A stretch of DNA of 64,000 bases from Halobacteriovorax marinus SJ (lineage in GTDB: Bacteria > Bdellovibrionota > Bacteriovoracia > Bacteriovoracales > Bacteriovoracaceae): NCBI RefSeq assembly GCF_000210915.2, contig NC_016620.1:620001-684000 (forward strand). Direction: 5' to 3'. Below the pieces are notes generated by a model that searched no databases, was not told the DNA's origin, and saw only the letters and a program-made list of their open reading frames with translations. The translations under genes were made by a program, and so were the position numbers. Positions 51,820 to 60,220 of this stretch are shown here, piece after piece; position 1 is the first letter of the stretch; each line of letters opens with the position of its first letter.

Positions 51820-54111
51820 ATGAAGACTATATTCTCTTATTTAGCGAAATGTTTTTTAACTTACACACTTACTTTTGCACTATTGCAGGTGCAAGTTTTG
51901 ATTCCTGTACAAAACCTACAGCACTTAAGTGGAGTGGCCTATGCTGCAAACGATAGAGTTTCTGTAGATGAGGATGGGGTAGCGACAAAGTCGGGAAGTG
52001 TTGATTTAAAGAATGAAAAACCAAATGCTCTTCTTGATCACTTGGCCATGATTTCAATGGGCTTTTTTACATTTAAAGCCGTTTCAGCATGTCAGCCTCG
52101 TCCAATGGATGTTCTCTTGGCCGCAGCTGGTGGAGCTGTCTATATTGGAGCGGAGCTCTTTTCTTTTAACGCATTTAAAGATTTGAAAGAGAAAGATAAA
52201 ATTACTTATACATCTAAAGAAAACGGAGAGAATGATACTCAAATTGAGATGCTTGAAGCTCAAAAGAAGGGTTACGATGATATTGCAGAAACTGCAAAGA
52301 CTAAGGCGATGATTCAAATGGCGGCAGCAGCAGCTTATGGTGCGGCAGCTGTTTTTGCCTTAGTTAAGTCTCAGGAATGGTTTGTTTCTGACTCGACTTG
52401 TGGAGTAGGTTGTGCTCAGGCATCTATCCCTGCTCTCGAGGGAGTGAAGAACTTTATGGCCCCATCTAAGGGGAAATCATCAGCACTTTTTAAAGCTTGT
52501 ACAGCTGTTGAGGCTGAAGCAGCAACAAAGGCTGCTAATCCTGCTACTGCTGCTGCATGTGCTGGAGCAGCAGCGGCATGTGGAACAACAGCGGCTCTAT
52601 GTGCTACTGAAGTTGCTATTTGTGTTCCTGGAGCGTTCTCTATTTTAGGTGATGCTGGTTCATCAACACCTGATGCTCTAGAGAAATTTGCAAAAGAAGG
52701 GATAAAGATTCCAGGAGTTGGACAAACATTAAATGATAATTATATTGCTGAGGTAGTTAAAGAAACAGAACTTAGAAAGTATCAAGATAGATTTGCTATA
52801 CCTAACTTTATTGAAGAGTCGAGTCCATTCTATGAGTTGAACAATAAATTAGCGTTTGATGAAACTAATTTTGATACACAGATTAATTCATATGCAAGAA
52901 ATAGAGATATGAGTCGCTACTTCCAAGGTGAACTTGCATCAACTTCGGTGGACTCTTTTAATGAATTTAGAAACTCAATGTTTGAATTAGAGGTAAATTC
53001 TAATAACGAATCAACTGCTGAGAGTTTAAAGTTTGCACTTGAGAAAGGTGTCGATTTATTAATTCCTTCAACCCATGCAAGTAGTATGACTCTAATGCTA
53101 GGCTCTGCTGTTGCAATCTTTATGGGAATTAATAAGGCCACTTCAACATGGGCCGATACTATGATTGCAACTCCGGGTTATAGATCAATGCTTTGGACAG
53201 CGGCTGCGGGACTTTCTATGGTTGCCTTTAAGGGCTCAAAAGACATACAAGAAAGTGCGGAAGAAAACTCAGAAAAAATTCAAGAAATTATCAATAAGTT
53301 AAATAATCAGGGACAGAAGAAAGTTGACTCTCTAAGTGGAAGTCAAATCTCTATTCCTTCAAAAATACCTTTTAAGATAAAAGGGAATAAGGCGCTTTCA
53401 CTAGGGCCTGAAAAAGTTCAGTGTGCTGATAAGTCTGGAACTAGTGGTTGTGGATCTATTAAAAGTGGAATTACAAAAAGTTCTGACTTCGCTAGATTAG
53501 GTGGAAGCTTTGGAGCAATCGCAGGTGCCGCAGGGGCAGCTGCCGATGATATTACAGGAAGTGACAATATTTCTTCTGCAGGAGTAGATGGTTTAGTGGA
53601 GCTATCTTCAAATCAGCCAGCTGTTGAAAAGAAGCTTAGATCGTTACAGAGAAAATTTAATAAAGTTAGAGAAGAGAGTGGAGCTGCACCAATTGACTTT
53701 GATAAGGTTAATAAGAAAATTCTCGCCAAGCTTAGAAAGAATACTCAATCTGTCTTAAACGGATCAGGTCAATCGGCAAGTGATGTTCTAGCTGCTCTTG
53801 GTCCAGTAAGTAAAGGCACAGAAGAGAAAGAGAAGAAGGTTGCTAAGGATCAGCCAGCAAACGAGAAATTGAAAATGACAGCCGGAAAGTCAAAGAGAGC
53901 GTCTGGTGGGTTTAAGTTAGATCTTGAAAATGAAGGTTCTAATGACGGATTAAATGCTGATGAAGTTCTCGCTAATCAAGAAGCAGCGAATGCTATGAAT
54001 GGTGAGGCTCAGGATGATATTGTTGCGAATAAAGATGTTTCAATCTTTAAGGTGATTTCAGTTCGCTATCTAAAGTCTGGCTTTAATAAATTACTTGAAG
54101 AAGATAAGTAG
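51820..54111 (+). CDS. Large exported protein of unknown function
   Basis: A 763-residue protein starting at 51820 (AAGGATGG lies eight bases upstream; an ATG at 51808 has no spacing). The N-terminal hydrophobic segment (residues 9-25) and a cut near VAYAAND indicate export. Several hydrophobic stretches follow, at about 70-95 and 165-180 and about 415-435. An alanine/cysteine-rich segment (about 220-270) and a long acidic, lysine-rich tail complete it. Composition and order suggest an envelope or surface protein. No known domain was recognised. A terminator follows. Confidence 0.7.
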   Translation: MKTIFSYLAKCFLTYTLTFALLQVQVLIPVQNLQHLSGVAYAANDRVSVDEDGVATKSGSVDLKNEKPNALLDHLAMISMGFFTFKAVSACQPRPMDVLLAAAGGAVYIGAELFSFNAFKDLKEKDKITYTSKENGENDTQIEMLEAQKKGYDDIAETAKTKAMIQMAAAAAYGAAAVFALVKSQEWFVSDSTCGVGCAQASIPALEGVKNFMAPSKGKSSALFKACTAVEAEAATKAANPATAAACAGAAAACGTTAALCATEVAICVPGAFSILGDAGSSTPDALEKFAKEGIKIPGVGQTLNDNYIAEVVKETELRKYQDRFAIPNFIEESSPFYELNNKLAFDETNFDTQINSYARNRDMSRYFQGELASTSVDSFNEFRNSMFELEVNSNNESTAESLKFALEKGVDLLIPSTHASSMTLMLGSAVAIFMGINKATSTWADTMIATPGYRSMLWTAAAGLSMVAFKGSKDIQESAEENSEKIQEIINKLNNQGQKKVDSLSGSQISIPSKIPFKIKGNKALSLGPEKVQCADKSGTSGCGSIKSGITKSSDFARLGGSFGAIAGAAGAAADDITGSDNISSAGVDGLVELSSNQPAVEKKLRSLQRKFNKVREESGAAPIDFDKVNKKILAKLRKNTQSVLNGSGQSASDVLAALGPVSKGTEEKEKKVAKDQPANEKLKMTAGKSKRASGGFKLDLENEGSNDGLNADEVLANQEAANAMNGEAQDDIVANKDVSIFKVISVRYLKSGFNKLLEEDK

Positions 54112-54138
54112 GAACTGTGAAAATATAAGTTAAGTAGG

Positions 54139-54166
54139 GAGCCAGTGTTATTCACTGGCTTTTTTT
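54139..54166 (+). terminator. Rho-independent terminator
   Basis: GCCAGTG (54141-54147) and CACTGGC (54153-54159) form the stem, followed by a run of seven T. It closes the transcript of the large exported protein. Confidence 0.88.
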
Positions 54167-54186
54167 ATGTGGAAATATGTCTAGTA

Positions 54187-54268
54187 GCGAAACGCCAGTT
54201 TCGATTTGCATGGGCGGAAATCCTGCCGATATAAAAAATGTAATGGAAAAAAAATGGCGGTCCCGGCA
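54187..54268. repeat. Direct repeat, copy A (decayed tRNA unit)
   Basis: This 82-bp copy is nearly identical to 54324-54405 with an offset of 137 bp. It holds the CGAAAC/GTTTCG hairpin, a GGCGG...CTGCC hairpin, an AT-rich spacer and the last bases of a tRNA 3' end (TGGCGGTCCCGGCA). Unlike copy B, the T-run after the hairpin on the minus strand is lost. Confidence 0.85.
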
Positions 54269-54316
54269 TGCGACACAGTCAAAGTGCGTTAGCAATTTGC
54301 TGGTCGCTTTACCGTT
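54255..54316 (-). pseudogene. Decayed tRNA-Arg copy
   Basis: The stretch keeps the tRNA 3' end (CCA and acceptor strand) and part of the T arm. Eleven bases of the T-loop region are missing and the anticodon arm and 5' acceptor are unrecognisable. The remaining 62 bases cannot fold as a tRNA. It aligns with the intact gene at an offset of 137 bp. Confidence 0.6.
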
Positions 54317-54317
54317 G

Positions 54318-54342
54318 TGAAAAGCGAAACGTCAGTTTCGAT
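54318..54342 (-). terminator. Terminator of the tRNA-Arg transcript
   Basis: On the minus strand the CGAAAC / GTTTCG hairpin (54325-54330 and 54335-54340) is followed by TTTT. It lies 52 bases past the tRNA 3' end and sits in repeat copy B. Confidence 0.7.
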
Positions 54343-54405
54343 TTGCATGGGCGGAAATCCTGCCGTTATAAAAAATGTATTGGGAAAAAAATGGCGGTCC
54401 CGGCA
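54324..54405. repeat. Direct repeat, copy B
   Basis: The partner of 54187-54268 (offset 137 bp), differing at a handful of positions. It includes the tRNA-Arg 3' end and the terminator hairpin. The two copies are best explained by a tandem duplication of a tRNA plus its terminator. Confidence 0.85.
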
Positions 54406-54468
54406 GGATTCGAACCTGCGACCATTCGCTTAGAAGGCGAATGCTCTATCCAGCTGAGCTACGGAACC
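54392..54468 (-). tRNA. tRNA-Arg (anticodon UCU)
   Basis: A complete cloverleaf of 77 bases including an encoded CCA. The acceptor stem pairs GGTTCCG with CGGGACC. The anticodon stem TTCGC/GCGAA encloses loop CTTCTAA, giving anticodon TCT, read as arginine (AGA/AGG codons, frequent in this AT-rich genome). The T arm contains GTTCGAATC. A consensus promoter lies upstream and a hairpin terminator downstream. Confidence 0.96.
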
Positions 54469-54494
54469 GTTTATTTTCATTGGATTGGAGACTT

Positions 54495-54523
54495 AAATTA
54501 AGGTAAAAAGAGGTAGTTGTCAA
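54495..54523 (-). promoter_or_regulatory. Promoter of tRNA-Arg
   Basis: On the minus strand, TTGACA (54518-54523) and TAATTT (54495-54500) are 17 bp apart. The expected start of transcription, near 54488, is about 20 bases before the mature tRNA 5' end. Confidence 0.75.
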
Positions 54524-54618
54524 GATTCTTTAGGTGCTTAAATTATTAAAAATTCAAAGCTTACAGTTTTCCCTGTAAAATGTTCTTAGAGAAAATGAAA
54601 TTTAATTGAAGAGCGATT

Positions 54619-55950
54619 ATGAAACTAAATAAATTAACCCCTAGAGAACTATCTCAGCTTCAAGCTCATATACGAGGTAAAACTCCATCATTCTATTTTA
54701 GCTCTCAAACTTCGACGGTTATTCCCTATGACAGGATTGAAGAGGTATTACAGGAGCAAGGGGTAGAAGAGTTTTCGCTAGTAAATCTCTCGGAGCTTCC
54801 TAAATCCATGCATCTAGATGAAGAAAATAGATTGCATGTTATAGGGCCAGTCTGCTGGAAAGAGGCTAAGGCCTTTTGCCACTCTAAGGGGAGAGATATT
54901 AAAACATCTCCCACAGAGGAGCTCGCTTCTATCTTAGCGGGGTTTGCAACTTCAGCCACAGGAGAGCGCTGTTTTGGCTTTGGGACACTCAGGGATCAGG
55001 TAAGAGAGCTAGAGTATATTAATCATTTAGGGGAGATTTCTAGGTTAAGTGCAGAGTCACTTCTTGCTGCTAATGATGATCTTCTAAAGTATCAAGAAAG
55101 CTATGATAAATTTAAGGCCTTTAAAAATGCTCCCTTTCCTAGGTTGGAAAAAGAAACAGATCTCTTAATTGGAACAGAGGGGCAATTGGGGGTTATCACC
55201 TCAGCTCTTCTTGAGACCACTCCTCTAGAGGCGAGATCCTATATTTTTATTAAACTTCCGAGGTGGGAAGAGGACTATCAAAGTCATCTTGAAGTCTTTG
55301 AGAGAGTTCAAAGTTTTAGAGATCGAATCTATTCTTGTGAATTACTCGATTCAAACTCAATGGATGTTCTACCTCCTGATGAGAGAGTTGTGGATGAGGG
55401 AGATATCATTTTCTTAGAGGTTAAAAGCGCCGCTTTTGAAAATGTCTACGAGGACTTAATCAGTAAGTTCACTACTATTTGTGAAGAAGATATCTTTGAA
55501 GTTCCAGCGGCTAAGTGCGCAGAGCTGAGAATGAATGTTCCAAGATACACATTTGAGAGAAACTCTCGCATGGGTGTTGTGAAAAAGGGGACAGATATTC
55601 AGGTCGAAGCTAAGGACTTTAAAAATCTATTAGATCTTTATAGAAAATTTTCAGGGCTAGGGATAGATTATAATTTATTTGGTCACTTTGGTGATGGGCA
55701 TTTACATTTCAACTTCCTGCCTGATAAGTCATTAGTAGATACTTGCCAGCAAAAATTAGAGGAACTCTATGACCAAATGAGTGAGTTGAGAGCTTCACCA
55801 TTTGCTGAGCATGGAATAGGAATTATTAAACAAAAATTTATAAAGAAATTTTTAAATAAAACACATTATAGAATGTTTAAAGTTTTGAAAGAAGAGCATG
55901 ACCCAGAGAATATTTTCTTTCCAAATGGTTTTTTAAGCTTAAGGGAGTAG
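54619..55950 (+). CDS. Divergent FAD-linked oxidase (GlcD/D-lactate dehydrogenase type)
   Basis: A 443-residue flavoenzyme relative. The C-terminal part is clear: LLIGTEGQLGVITSALLETTPL near residues 185-206 and FGHFGDGHLHFNF near residue 354, as in glycolate oxidase GlcD and D-lactate dehydrogenases. The N-terminal FAD half is unusual. The glycine-rich pyrophosphate loop (usually RGGGTGLSGG) is absent, and the ATIGGN segment is replaced by LASILAGFATSATGERCFGF. It may bind FAD differently or be a non-catalytic relative. It precedes rsgA by 5 bp. Confidence 0.8.
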   Translation: MKLNKLTPRELSQLQAHIRGKTPSFYFSSQTSTVIPYDRIEEVLQEQGVEEFSLVNLSELPKSMHLDEENRLHVIGPVCWKEAKAFCHSKGRDIKTSPTEELASILAGFATSATGERCFGFGTLRDQVRELEYINHLGEISRLSAESLLAANDDLLKYQESYDKFKAFKNAPFPRLEKETDLLIGTEGQLGVITSALLETTPLEARSYIFIKLPRWEEDYQSHLEVFERVQSFRDRIYSCELLDSNSMDVLPPDERVVDEGDIIFLEVKSAAFENVYEDLISKFTTICEEDIFEVPAAKCAELRMNVPRYTFERNSRMGVVKKGTDIQVEAKDFKNLLDLYRKFSGLGIDYNLFGHFGDGHLHFNFLPDKSLVDTCQQKLEELYDQMSELRASPFAEHGIGIIKQKFIKKFLNKTHYRMFKVLKEEHDPENIFFPNGFLSLRE

Positions 55951-55955
55951 CTACG

Positions 55956-56912
55956 TTGAGAGCTAGAATTTATAAATCAGATAAACGTCAATTTGAATGC
56001 AAACTAGAAGAGTCCGGGGAGGTTGTTAAGGCAAACGCTCTTGGGAACCTTTTAAAGAAAGGTGAGACTCTAGTTGTTGGAGATTGGGTTCAATTAGAAA
56101 AGATTGAAGAGACTGATGAGTTTCAAATCACTTCCCTTGAAGAAAGGGAGAGTGAGATCTTTAGAATCATTGTCAGGGAGCAGAGAAAGAAAGTTACTGC
56201 TGCCAATTGTGATTTATTAATTATCCTAACTTCAGTGTCTAAGCCTAAGTACAAGAGAGGCTTTATTGATCGATTCCTAGCGCGCGCTAGTCAGTGGGGG
56301 ATTAGACCAATAGTCGTCTTTAATAAGATGGACGAATTTAAAGAAGAGTTTGATATTAAATTTGAAGAGGAGAGGCTAAAGAGCCTTGGCGCAAAGTGCT
56401 TTGAAATTTCAGCTCTACAACCAGATTATCAGCCACGCTATTTAGAGCGAGGTTATAGCGAATTAAAAGAAGAAATCTCCAATAGAACCTCTATCTTCTT
56501 AGGTCAATCAGGAGTAGGAAAGAGCGCAACAATCAATACTCTCTCAGAGGGAAAGTATCAGCTTAAGACTAATACTATCGCTAGAGTTGGAAAGGGTTCT
56601 CACACGACTACATGGTCTGAGATTATCGACCTGGATGGTTTTTGCACCATTGATTCTCCGGGAATCAGATCCTTTTCTCTTGAAGATGTTGACCCTGAGG
56701 AGCTACTGAGTCTCTTTCCCGACTTAGAGGAGATCGCTTCTCATTGTAAGTTCTCAAATTGTGAGCACTTGGAAAACTCGAAGGGCTGTGTTTTTTGGTC
56801 TAAATATACTCCAGATTCGCCTGAAGGGGAGCTCGTTCATAGCCGTCTCGATTCCTTTCAGAGAATTTATGAAGAGGTTTCGGCCCTTGAATTTTGGCAG
56901 AAAAAGTACTGA
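55956..56912 (+). CDS. rsgA: Ribosome biogenesis GTPase RsgA
   Basis: Circularly permuted GTPase that helps mature the 30S subunit. The N-terminal OB domain is followed by G4 (VVFNKMDEF), G1 (GQSGVGKSATIN) and G3 (DSPGIRSF). A C-terminal zinc site has CKFSNCEH and a further cysteine. It begins at TTG (AAGGGAG nine bases upstream). At 318 residues it is of normal length. It closely follows the FAD oxidase gene and is probably co-transcribed with it. Confidence 0.95.
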   Translation: MRARIYKSDKRQFECKLEESGEVVKANALGNLLKKGETLVVGDWVQLEKIEETDEFQITSLEERESEIFRIIVREQRKKVTAANCDLLIILTSVSKPKYKRGFIDRFLARASQWGIRPIVVFNKMDEFKEEFDIKFEEERLKSLGAKCFEISALQPDYQPRYLERGYSELKEEISNRTSIFLGQSGVGKSATINTLSEGKYQLKTNTIARVGKGSHTTTWSEIIDLDGFCTIDSPGIRSFSLEDVDPEELLSLFPDLEEIASHCKFSNCEHLENSKGCVFWSKYTPDSPEGELVHSRLDSFQRIYEEVSALEFWQKKY

Positions 56913-56930
56913 GATATTATAATATCAGTA
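56907..56930. repeat. Inverted repeat at the rsgA stop codon
   Basis: TACTGA (with two bulged bases) and TATTA pair with TAATATCAGTA, giving an 11-bp near-perfect palindrome whose core GATATTATAATATC is itself perfect. No T-run follows. It could be an operator for the PilZ gene downstream or an RNA stability element of rsgA. Confidence 0.4.
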
Positions 56931-57020
56931 GGTTAGAGAGTTCTTCTGACTAATAATTCTTAAGTTCTTGGCCCACCTGACCGATAGGTTCCTTGATGTA
57001 AAAATCTTTAGGAGACCTAA

Positions 57021-57479
57021 ATGACCAATAAAGTATTAGATTTTGTTGAAAAGAGAAAAGAGAATGTAGAGCTTAAGAGAAGAAATTTTGAGAGGATTCT
57101 CTTTCAAAACTTTCTAGGTGCATACTCTGTTATTGATCAATCTGGAGTGATCTATCCGATTGAGCTTGTGGATATCTCTCACGAAGGTTGCCTCTTTCAG
57201 ATTCCTTGGGATGCAAATAGAGATACTAAATTCGATAAAGATACTGAAATCAGTATGAGAATGTACTTCACTAATGAAAGCTATATACCTGTAATTGTTA
57301 ATGTTAAGTACGGTAGAGAGTATATCGGAAGAGATGGGATGACCTACATGCAATATGGGTGTGAGTTTGATCAATCACTACCGTCATTCAATGCTATGAA
57401 GAGCTTCATAGAGTTTATGTACTCATTTGCTGAGCACTCAGCAATTGATAAAGGTGATCGCAAGGTTTACTTCAGGTAA
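57021..57479 (+). CDS. PilZ-domain protein
   Basis: A 152-residue protein with the two signatures of c-di-GMP-binding PilZ domains: an N-terminal arginine motif in KRRNFERIL near residue 21 and VDISHEGCLFQI near residue 50 (D/N-x-S-x-x-G). It has no other domain, so it is probably an adaptor that reports c-di-GMP to a partner. A hairpin terminator follows 15 bases after the stop. Confidence 0.82.
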   Translation: MTNKVLDFVEKRKENVELKRRNFERILFQNFLGAYSVIDQSGVIYPIELVDISHEGCLFQIPWDANRDTKFDKDTEISMRMYFTNESYIPVIVNVKYGREYIGRDGMTYMQYGCEFDQSLPSFNAMKSFIEFMYSFAEHSAIDKGDRKVYFR

Positions 57480-57493
57480 GTATCAAAATATCT

Positions 57494-57520
57494 AGCCCCT
57501 TTCAAAGGGGCTTTTCTTTT
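57494..57520 (+). terminator. Rho-independent terminator after the PilZ gene
   Basis: AGCCCCT (57494-57500) pairs with AGGGGCT (57506-57512) over a five-base loop, followed by a T-rich tract. Confidence 0.85.
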
Positions 57521-57551
57521 AAGAATGATTCAATCGTGATAGAAAAAGTCC

Positions 57552-58883
57552 ATGAAAATAGCTATTTTAGGCAGTGGTCCGCTCGGACTAGAAGCCGCTC
57601 TTCATTTTGATCAATTAGGTGCTCATGTGAGTTTATTTTCGCGTGGAGAATTGGGCGGAATGGCCAAGAGAGTAAATGCATTTGCCAGTGAGAGTTCTTT
57701 GGAAGAGTGTTGGGGGGAAATTACTTCAAAGCACGGAAGAGAGTCTCTAGGACTGAATATAGAGCTTTCTGATATTCCAAGTAACGAAGAGTATTTTGAA
57801 AAGTACTTTAGGCCTCTTGTGGAAAAGGGCAGTCAATCGATTATTGTTAAGCCAGGAAATGTTGAAAGAGTTCATAAGAGATTTCTTTCATTAAATGAAG
57901 AGGTCCCTGGAAAATCTAGGTTACATGATCTCTTTAGGGTTGTTTATTCTACAGACCCTGAGCACAGTATACTTAATCAAGTAGAATCTAATCCAGAGGT
58001 TTTTGAAAAACTTGGAGAGGATGTTTTGAATTCTCTCAATGAGTCAGTCGAGTCTTTTGAAGATTTTGATTTAGTTATTGATGCTAGTGGAATTCACTCT
58101 AAAGCAAATCCAATTGGTCCTTCTCAGTCATTTGCGCTGAATGAGGAGAAATTAGCCGCGGAAACAAAGACTTTCTATGGAAGAGAGTGTTTAGAAAATT
58201 ATAAAGATGCCACTGCAAGCTCTAAGCATATTGTTATTGTAGGGGACGGTCATCTAGCAGCTCTACTTCTTTGTGAGTTGGATATGTGGCTAGAAGAAGA
58301 TCGTGAGCGAATGGTCTCTCTTGTCACAACTCAAGGACAGCCTTTTAGAGACTTCTTGGCAGAGCAAGAGAATAGTACTCTCGCACTGATGACTTATGAA
58401 AATATTCAAAAGTATTTTGAAAAGCTACAGATTGCGAGAAGAAAATTTGAAGAGGATCTCTTTAAGTGGAGAGATCTTGAGCCACATATAAAAGCAAAGA
58501 CTCCAGCTCCACAAGAGCCTAAGAGTCAGTTAAATTTAATTACCGCCAGCAATGTGACTTCTATAGATCGCCTTCTTGATAGAGAGGGGATTTTTGTGAC
58601 TTGTGAAACGACAGGCTTTAGAAGCGGGGCCATAGAAAGTGAAGAGCAAATCTCCACCTTTGCTTGCGATAGTATTTTTGTATGTACTGGGCATAAGGGA
58701 GGAAGCTCTCTGGCAACGGGGTTGCAAGGAGTAGCGGGAGCATCGGCTGAGGACTATTCTCATAAAGAGCCTGGGTTCTACACTCTAAATGGTTGTCTTG
58801 GTGGAAAGAACTCTCTTGCAAATGGGATTAAGAAAATCTCATTAATTGAAAGAGAGATTATGAACTTTTTTAGTAGAGCATAA
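57552..58883 (+). CDS. FAD/NAD(P)-type oxidoreductase-like protein
   Basis: A 443-residue protein with an N-terminal dinucleotide-binding GSGPLGLEAALHF (about residues 7-19) and a second loop IVIVGDGHLAALLL near residue 228. It ends with FVCTGHKGGSSL, resembling the NAD(P)/FAD glutathione-reductase fold. No redox-active cysteine pair was seen. Substrate and family are open; a monooxygenase or a dehydrogenase is possible. It is followed by a TTG-started lipoprotein gene after one base. Confidence 0.7.
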   Translation: MKIAILGSGPLGLEAALHFDQLGAHVSLFSRGELGGMAKRVNAFASESSLEECWGEITSKHGRESLGLNIELSDIPSNEEYFEKYFRPLVEKGSQSIIVKPGNVERVHKRFLSLNEEVPGKSRLHDLFRVVYSTDPEHSILNQVESNPEVFEKLGEDVLNSLNESVESFEDFDLVIDASGIHSKANPIGPSQSFALNEEKLAAETKTFYGRECLENYKDATASSKHIVIVGDGHLAALLLCELDMWLEEDRERMVSLVTTQGQPFRDFLAEQENSTLALMTYENIQKYFEKLQIARRKFEEDLFKWRDLEPHIKAKTPAPQEPKSQLNLITASNVTSIDRLLDREGIFVTCETTGFRSGAIESEEQISTFACDSIFVCTGHKGGSSLATGLQGVAGASAEDYSHKEPGFYTLNGCLGGKNSLANGIKKISLIEREIMNFFSRA

Positions 58884-58884
58884 A

Positions 58885-59637
58885 TTGAAATATATAATTC
58901 TAACGATATTATTTTTAGCATCGTCTTGTTCTTCATATACATTGAAAAATTATGAGAGAAGAAACGAGCGCACCTACGAAGACGGTAATGGTGTTATTCA
59001 ATACTTTTTAGCTGATCTTCCTAATTGGGCAAATTTCTCTTCGGCCGGTAGTTGTCATCGTAACTTTCCAGTTCGCTATCTTAATATAAAGAATTTAAGA
59101 GATAGCTTTGCTCTAAGTTATGAAGAGGCCATTCAATTTCAGTTAATGTTCAATGAATACTCTAAAGAAAAAAAAGAAATGGCCAAAGCGAGCTATATTC
59201 CTTTTAAAGATGAAGAGAAAATATTCTATACCGTTCTTGATAAGATAAAGGCGGGGATTAGAAATTTTCAAAAGCCTAAGTATAATGTTGTAAATTTAAT
59301 TTGGATTGACGACGCTCTTTCAAATAAGAAGTCTTTGCAAAAGTTAAAGAAGGTTACTAAGAGTGAGAAGTTTGGAACTGGGCATCCTGTTTTCATTTCT
59401 CTTTGTCTCAATAGAGTGGAGCTTAAAGACTACCTGGCGAAGGTTGGAATAAGAGTGCCTGGAGCTAAATTCTTAAGTTATGAGTTATTAAATCCATTCG
59501 ATCATCAAAATAACTTAGTGGCAGTACCAATAATAGATCTCAATAGAGTATTTAATAAAAACCAAAAAATACAACTTTTCCTACCTAAGGATAGGCCTTT
59601 TGAATTCAAGGGGAAGGTTAAGTTAGTCGATTTTTAA
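58885..59637 (+). CDS. Lipoprotein of unknown function
   Basis: A 250-residue protein with signal peptide and lipobox LASSC (residues 11-15), starting at TTG directly after the previous gene's stop. The mature part is basic, with no recognised domain. A cyclophilin gene follows after 14 bp with its own AAGGAGA site. The order oxidoreductase, lipoprotein, cyclophilin reads as one transcript. Confidence 0.7.
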   Translation: MKYIILTILFLASSCSSYTLKNYERRNERTYEDGNGVIQYFLADLPNWANFSSAGSCHRNFPVRYLNIKNLRDSFALSYEEAIQFQLMFNEYSKEKKEMAKASYIPFKDEEKIFYTVLDKIKAGIRNFQKPKYNVVNLIWIDDALSNKKSLQKLKKVTKSEKFGTGHPVFISLCLNRVELKDYLAKVGIRVPGAKFLSYELLNPFDHQNNLVAVPIIDLNRVFNKNQKIQLFLPKDRPFEFKGKVKLVDF

Positions 59638-59651
59638 TTAAGGAGAATGAT

Positions 59652-60188
59652 ATGTTCGGTTTTGGTAGCGTAAAAAAATCAGATCACAAAGAAGACCTAG
59701 AAAGAGTGAATATTCACTTTCAAACGAATATGGGTGAGTTTGAAGCTGAGCTCTATGCTAAAGAGTGCCCAGAGACAGTGTGGAACTTTGTTAACCTAAT
59801 TGAGGGAAGACAAGAGACTAAGAAAGAAGGTCCTTATTATGATGGACTAATTTTTCATAGAGTTATTTCAGGTTTCATGATCCAAGGTGGTTGTCCAGAT
59901 GGTAACGGAATGGGTGGACCAGGATATAAGTTTGAAGATGAGTGTAGAGCAGACCTAAAGCATGACAGTGAAGGTATTTTCTCAATGGCCAACGCTGGTC
60001 CAGGGACAAACGGTTCTCAATTCTTTATTACACTTGTTCCAACTCCACACCTTAACGGTAGACATACTGTTTTTGGAAAGATTACTAGCGGAATGGACGT
60101 TGTTCATAAAATTGGTAATACAGCAACAGGTGCTATGGATAGACCAGTAGAAGATGTTGTAATGGAAAAAGTAACAGTTAAAAGATAG
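59652..60188 (+). CDS. Peptidyl-prolyl cis-trans isomerase (cyclophilin type)
   Basis: A 178-residue cytosolic cyclophilin. Catalytic segments are FHRVISGFMIQGGCPDGNG, FSMANAGPGTNGSQFFIT and the HLNGRHTVFGKI loop. No signal peptide is seen, unlike the neighbouring lipoproteins, so it resembles PpiB. A bidirectional terminator follows. Confidence 0.95.
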   Translation: MFGFGSVKKSDHKEDLERVNIHFQTNMGEFEAELYAKECPETVWNFVNLIEGRQETKKEGPYYDGLIFHRVISGFMIQGGCPDGNGMGGPGYKFEDECRADLKHDSEGIFSMANAGPGTNGSQFFITLVPTPHLNGRHTVFGKITSGMDVVHKIGNTATGAMDRPVEDVVMEKVTVKR

Positions 60189-60190
60189 AA

Positions 60191-60220
60191 AAAAATGGCC
60201 CATTTAAATGGGCCTTTTTT
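60191..60220. terminator. Bidirectional rho-independent terminator
   Basis: GGCCCAT (60197-60203) pairs with ATGGGCC (60208-60214), flanked by five A on the left and six T on the right. It ends the cyclophilin transcript and the convergent recJ transcript. Confidence 0.9.

Larger units (their letters stand above)
54112..54618. other. Intergenic block with tRNA-Arg and tandem repeat
   Basis: This 507-bp stretch holds no protein gene. It contains the terminator at 54139-54166, a 137-bp-period direct repeat (54187-54268 and 54324-54405), a complete tRNA-Arg on the minus strand, its terminator and promoter, and the upstream region of the FAD oxidase gene. A reading frame across the tRNA is an artefact. 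Confidence 0.8.

Noticed and set aside
54255-54316. A second functional tRNA-Arg
   Set aside because: The anticodon arm, the T loop and the 5' acceptor strand cannot be aligned, so a working cloverleaf cannot form.
54187-54405. CRISPR array
   Set aside because: There are only two long repeats, and they contain a tRNA 3' end and a terminator hairpin; no short regularly spaced repeats and no cas genes exist.
54268-54501. Possible 77-residue plus-strand gene
   Set aside because: The frame runs through the tRNA-Arg gene on the opposite strand; its product is the well-known artefact (PAGFEPATIRLEGE-type) of translating a tRNA.
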